Part shown: positions 22,750-24,460 of the stretch, in pieces
Layout: the number at the start of each line of letters is the position of its first letter
How positions within the stretch are numbered: the first letter of the stretch is position 1
Assembly (NCBI GenBank): GCA_964619055.1
Contig: CAZUDB010000055.1
Coordinates: 1-24,460, forward strand
DNA: 24,460 nucleotides
Reading direction: 5' to 3'
Source: CAYVUM01 sp964619055
Lineage (GTDB): Bacteria; Pseudomonadota; Alphaproteobacteria; Rhodospirillales; Defluviicoccaceae
The notes under the pieces: generated by a model
Database searches by the model: none
What the model was told of the DNA's origin: nothing
Seen by the model: the letters and a program-made list of their open reading frames with translations, nothing else
Program-made: the position numbers and the translations under genes

Positions 22750-24279
22750 ATGCTGCGCTGGCTGATCGCGTTCGTCGTCCTCGTTGGCCTTGCCGCTTTT
22801 GCCTGGTGGCAGAGCCTAGCTCCCGGACAACCGTTCATCGACTTGGCCGATCAGACTGCCATGCTGATCATGGCGGGGGTTGTTATCTGGCTTGGTATCC
22901 TAGCTTTCATTCTGGGGCCCGTGGCGCCGTGGCTCTTGGCGCTCGTGGGCGTCGGCATCGTGGTGACGATCGCCTATCAACTGGTCCAGGATCCGGGCTC
23001 CGTCGCCATCGATTGGAAGGGTGTGTCCGTAACCACGTCGGTGGCGGTTTCGCTCACGATACTTCTGGTCTTGATGGTTCTGACCGCGATCCTTTACCGA
23101 TTCTGGCTGGCCTTCGTGCACGGTCCGGGCCGGGTGGGCCGCGGTTTTCGCGACCGCCGCCGCCGCCGTGGGCTCCAGTCACTGAGCAAAGGCTTAGTGG
23201 CCATCGCCGCCGGCGATGCGGAGACCGCCCAGCGTCAGGCTGACAGGGCCGGTGAGCTGTTGAACGATCCGCCGCTGTCGAACCTGCTGTCGGCCCAGGT
23301 GGCGCAGCTGCGTGGCGACGAAAAAGCAGCGGAACGATACTTCGCGGCCTTGGCTGAGGAGCCCACCACGTCGTTCTTAGGCTTGCGCGGCTTGTTGACC
23401 CAGGCCATGAAGCAGGGCGACAACGATCGCGCGTTGGCGTTGGCCAGGCGAGCCTATCGCATCAATCCCAAGAGTGCCTGGTTGGTCTCGACCCTCTATG
23501 ACTTGCAAAAGCGTGCCGGCAAGTGGGGGGATGCGGAACGGACCCTGGACGAGGCCGTTCGTTTGCGCCTGATTCCGGCGAGCGAAGCCAATCCACAGCG
23601 CAGCGGCATTCGCTACGCACGGAGCCTCGCTGCCGGCGGGGACGAGGCCATCCGATGGGCAGAGAAGGCCTTCCGCGCTGACCCCACCAACATCGAAGCG
23701 GCGGCCCGTTGGGCCGAGCTGCTCATTGATGGCGGGCGCCACGGCAAAGCGGTCGGGGTTATCGAGTCCGCCTGGGAGCGCGCGCCGACACCGGACTTGG
23801 CCGATCTGTATGGACGTGCCCGCAAAGTCAGCGATCCAGGAAGCCGGCTGGACGCCGCGAGGCGGCTCGGTCAGCACAGACCCAACGATCCGGAAAGTCG
23901 CTTGACGGTCGCCGCCGCCGCTATTGGAGCCAGAGCCTGGAACGAGGCTCGCATCAATCTGGAGCCACTTACTCAGGGTACGCCGTCACCTCGGGTTTGC
24001 CGGTTGATGGCGGAGCTGGAAGAGGGTCAGCACAACAACACGACGGCCGCGCGCACTTGGCTGTTGCGGGCAACGGCGAGCGAGCCGGGCGCTCACACGC
24101 CCCCGCCGGCAGAGCCGGCGACCGCTGCGAAGGACGGTGCGGCGAGCACCGGCAAGGACACCAACCAAGGTCCTGGTGGGGGATCAGGCGCTGGGCCGAT
24201 TTCGGACGGCGATGGCGCCGCGCCCGCCGAGGATACCAAGGGCACGAAGGGTCCGGTCCTGGAAGCCGCCACCGGCTGA
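22750..24279 (+). CDS. hemY: HemY-type TPR membrane protein with extended N-terminal membrane region
   Basis: From ATG 22750, preceded by AGGGAGG, the protein has 509 residues. The HemY hallmark DPGSVAIDWKGVSVTTSVAV is at about 85-105, then a membrane helix, a basic stretch (RDRRRRRGLQSLSKGLVAIAAGD), and TPR-like helical repeats to about 450. HemY proteins are inner-membrane TPR proteins encoded with heme genes; their role in heme synthesis is unsettled and they are distinct from protoporphyrinogen oxidase, also called HemY. In ordinary members one helix precedes the hallmark; here there are about 60 extra residues with additional hydrophobic segments (LIMAGVVIWLGILAFILG and WLLALVGVGIVVTIAYQLV). 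The C-terminal 60 residues are Gly/Pro/Ala-rich. It starts four bases after the Mic60 stop, so the two are coupled. Confidence 0.9.
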   Translation: MLRWLIAFVVLVGLAAFAWWQSLAPGQPFIDLADQTAMLIMAGVVIWLGILAFILGPVAPWLLALVGVGIVVTIAYQLVQDPGSVAIDWKGVSVTTSVAVSLTILLVLMVLTAILYRFWLAFVHGPGRVGRGFRDRRRRRGLQSLSKGLVAIAAGDAETAQRQADRAGELLNDPPLSNLLSAQVAQLRGDEKAAERYFAALAEEPTTSFLGLRGLLTQAMKQGDNDRALALARRAYRINPKSAWLVSTLYDLQKRAGKWGDAERTLDEAVRLRLIPASEANPQRSGIRYARSLAAGGDEAIRWAEKAFRADPTNIEAAARWAELLIDGGRHGKAVGVIESAWERAPTPDLADLYGRARKVSDPGSRLDAARRLGQHRPNDPESRLTVAAAAIGARAWNEARINLEPLTQGTPSPRVCRLMAELEEGQHNNTTAARTWLLRATASEPGAHTPPPAEPATAAKDGAASTGKDTNQGPGGGSGAGPISDGDGAAPAEDTKGTKGPVLEAATG

Positions 24280-24335
24280 CCTATACCGCACCTGGTTGGA
24301 TGACTTGGGGCGCTTACAATCCGTCGCTGGTTACG

Positions 24336-24365
24336 TTGACGCAATCGGGCCCACGGTTGTATAGA
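24336..24365 (+). promoter_or_regulatory. Candidate sigma70 promoter of tRNA-Thr
   Basis: TTGACG (24336-24341), an 18-base spacer and TATAGA (24360-24365) lie 12 bases before the tRNA 5' end. Both elements are good matches and the position fits. Confidence 0.65.
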
Positions 24366-24377
24366 ACGGGTCTTCCA

Positions 24378-24452
<75 letters not shown>

Positions 24453-24460
24453 TTTTTCAA

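Overview
The window looks like the chromosome of a GC-rich alphaproteobacterium, most likely a salt-adapted member of the Rhodospirillales or a relative. The main clues are the recA-alaS neighbourhood, the hemC-hemD-Mic60-hemY cluster typical of Alphaproteobacteria, and an adjacent pair of glycine and sarcosine/dimethylglycine N-methyltransferases, the betaine-from-glycine route found mainly in halophiles. The lineage is inferred from gene content and is not proven.

Layout. Positions 1-143 hold the 3' end of a secreted RTX-like gene, followed by about 490 bases without a convincing gene. A tRNA-Met(CAT) lies on the minus strand (675-751) with its own terminator. recA (1053-2090) and alaS (2253-4922) follow on the plus strand. 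alaS reads as complete from end to end except for one in-frame TAG at codon 55, the most surprising feature of the window. Next comes a divergent stress/proteostasis block: hsp20-lon leftward from a heat-shock-like promoter, and moxR plus a CoxE-like VWA gene rightward. A TalC-type transaldolase (minus strand) meets the VWA gene stop codon to stop codon. A large tandem glycosyltransferase (11013-13079) converges on a 1-Cys peroxiredoxin.

Positions 13979-15641 carry the betaine synthesis operon (minus strand). Its first gene changes abruptly in base composition part-way along, and a roughly 540-base spacer with an AT-rich portion follows it. A lipoprotein M48 metalloprotease (16180-16956) converges on tsaD-gpsA (minus strand, 2 bases apart). 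Divergent from tsaD is the heme operon hemC-hemD-Mic60-hemY (19149-24279), which links tetrapyrrole synthesis to a membrane-shaping protein. The window closes with a tRNA-Thr(CGT) behind a good sigma70-like promoter.

Most genes are ordinary chromosomal housekeeping or stress genes; no mobile element, CRISPR array or phage gene was seen. No clear new multi-gene system was found. The points that most deserve checking are the alaS amber codon, the mosaic methyltransferase gene, the heat-shock/AAA+ block, the N-terminally extended HemY and the dyad between tsaD and hemC.
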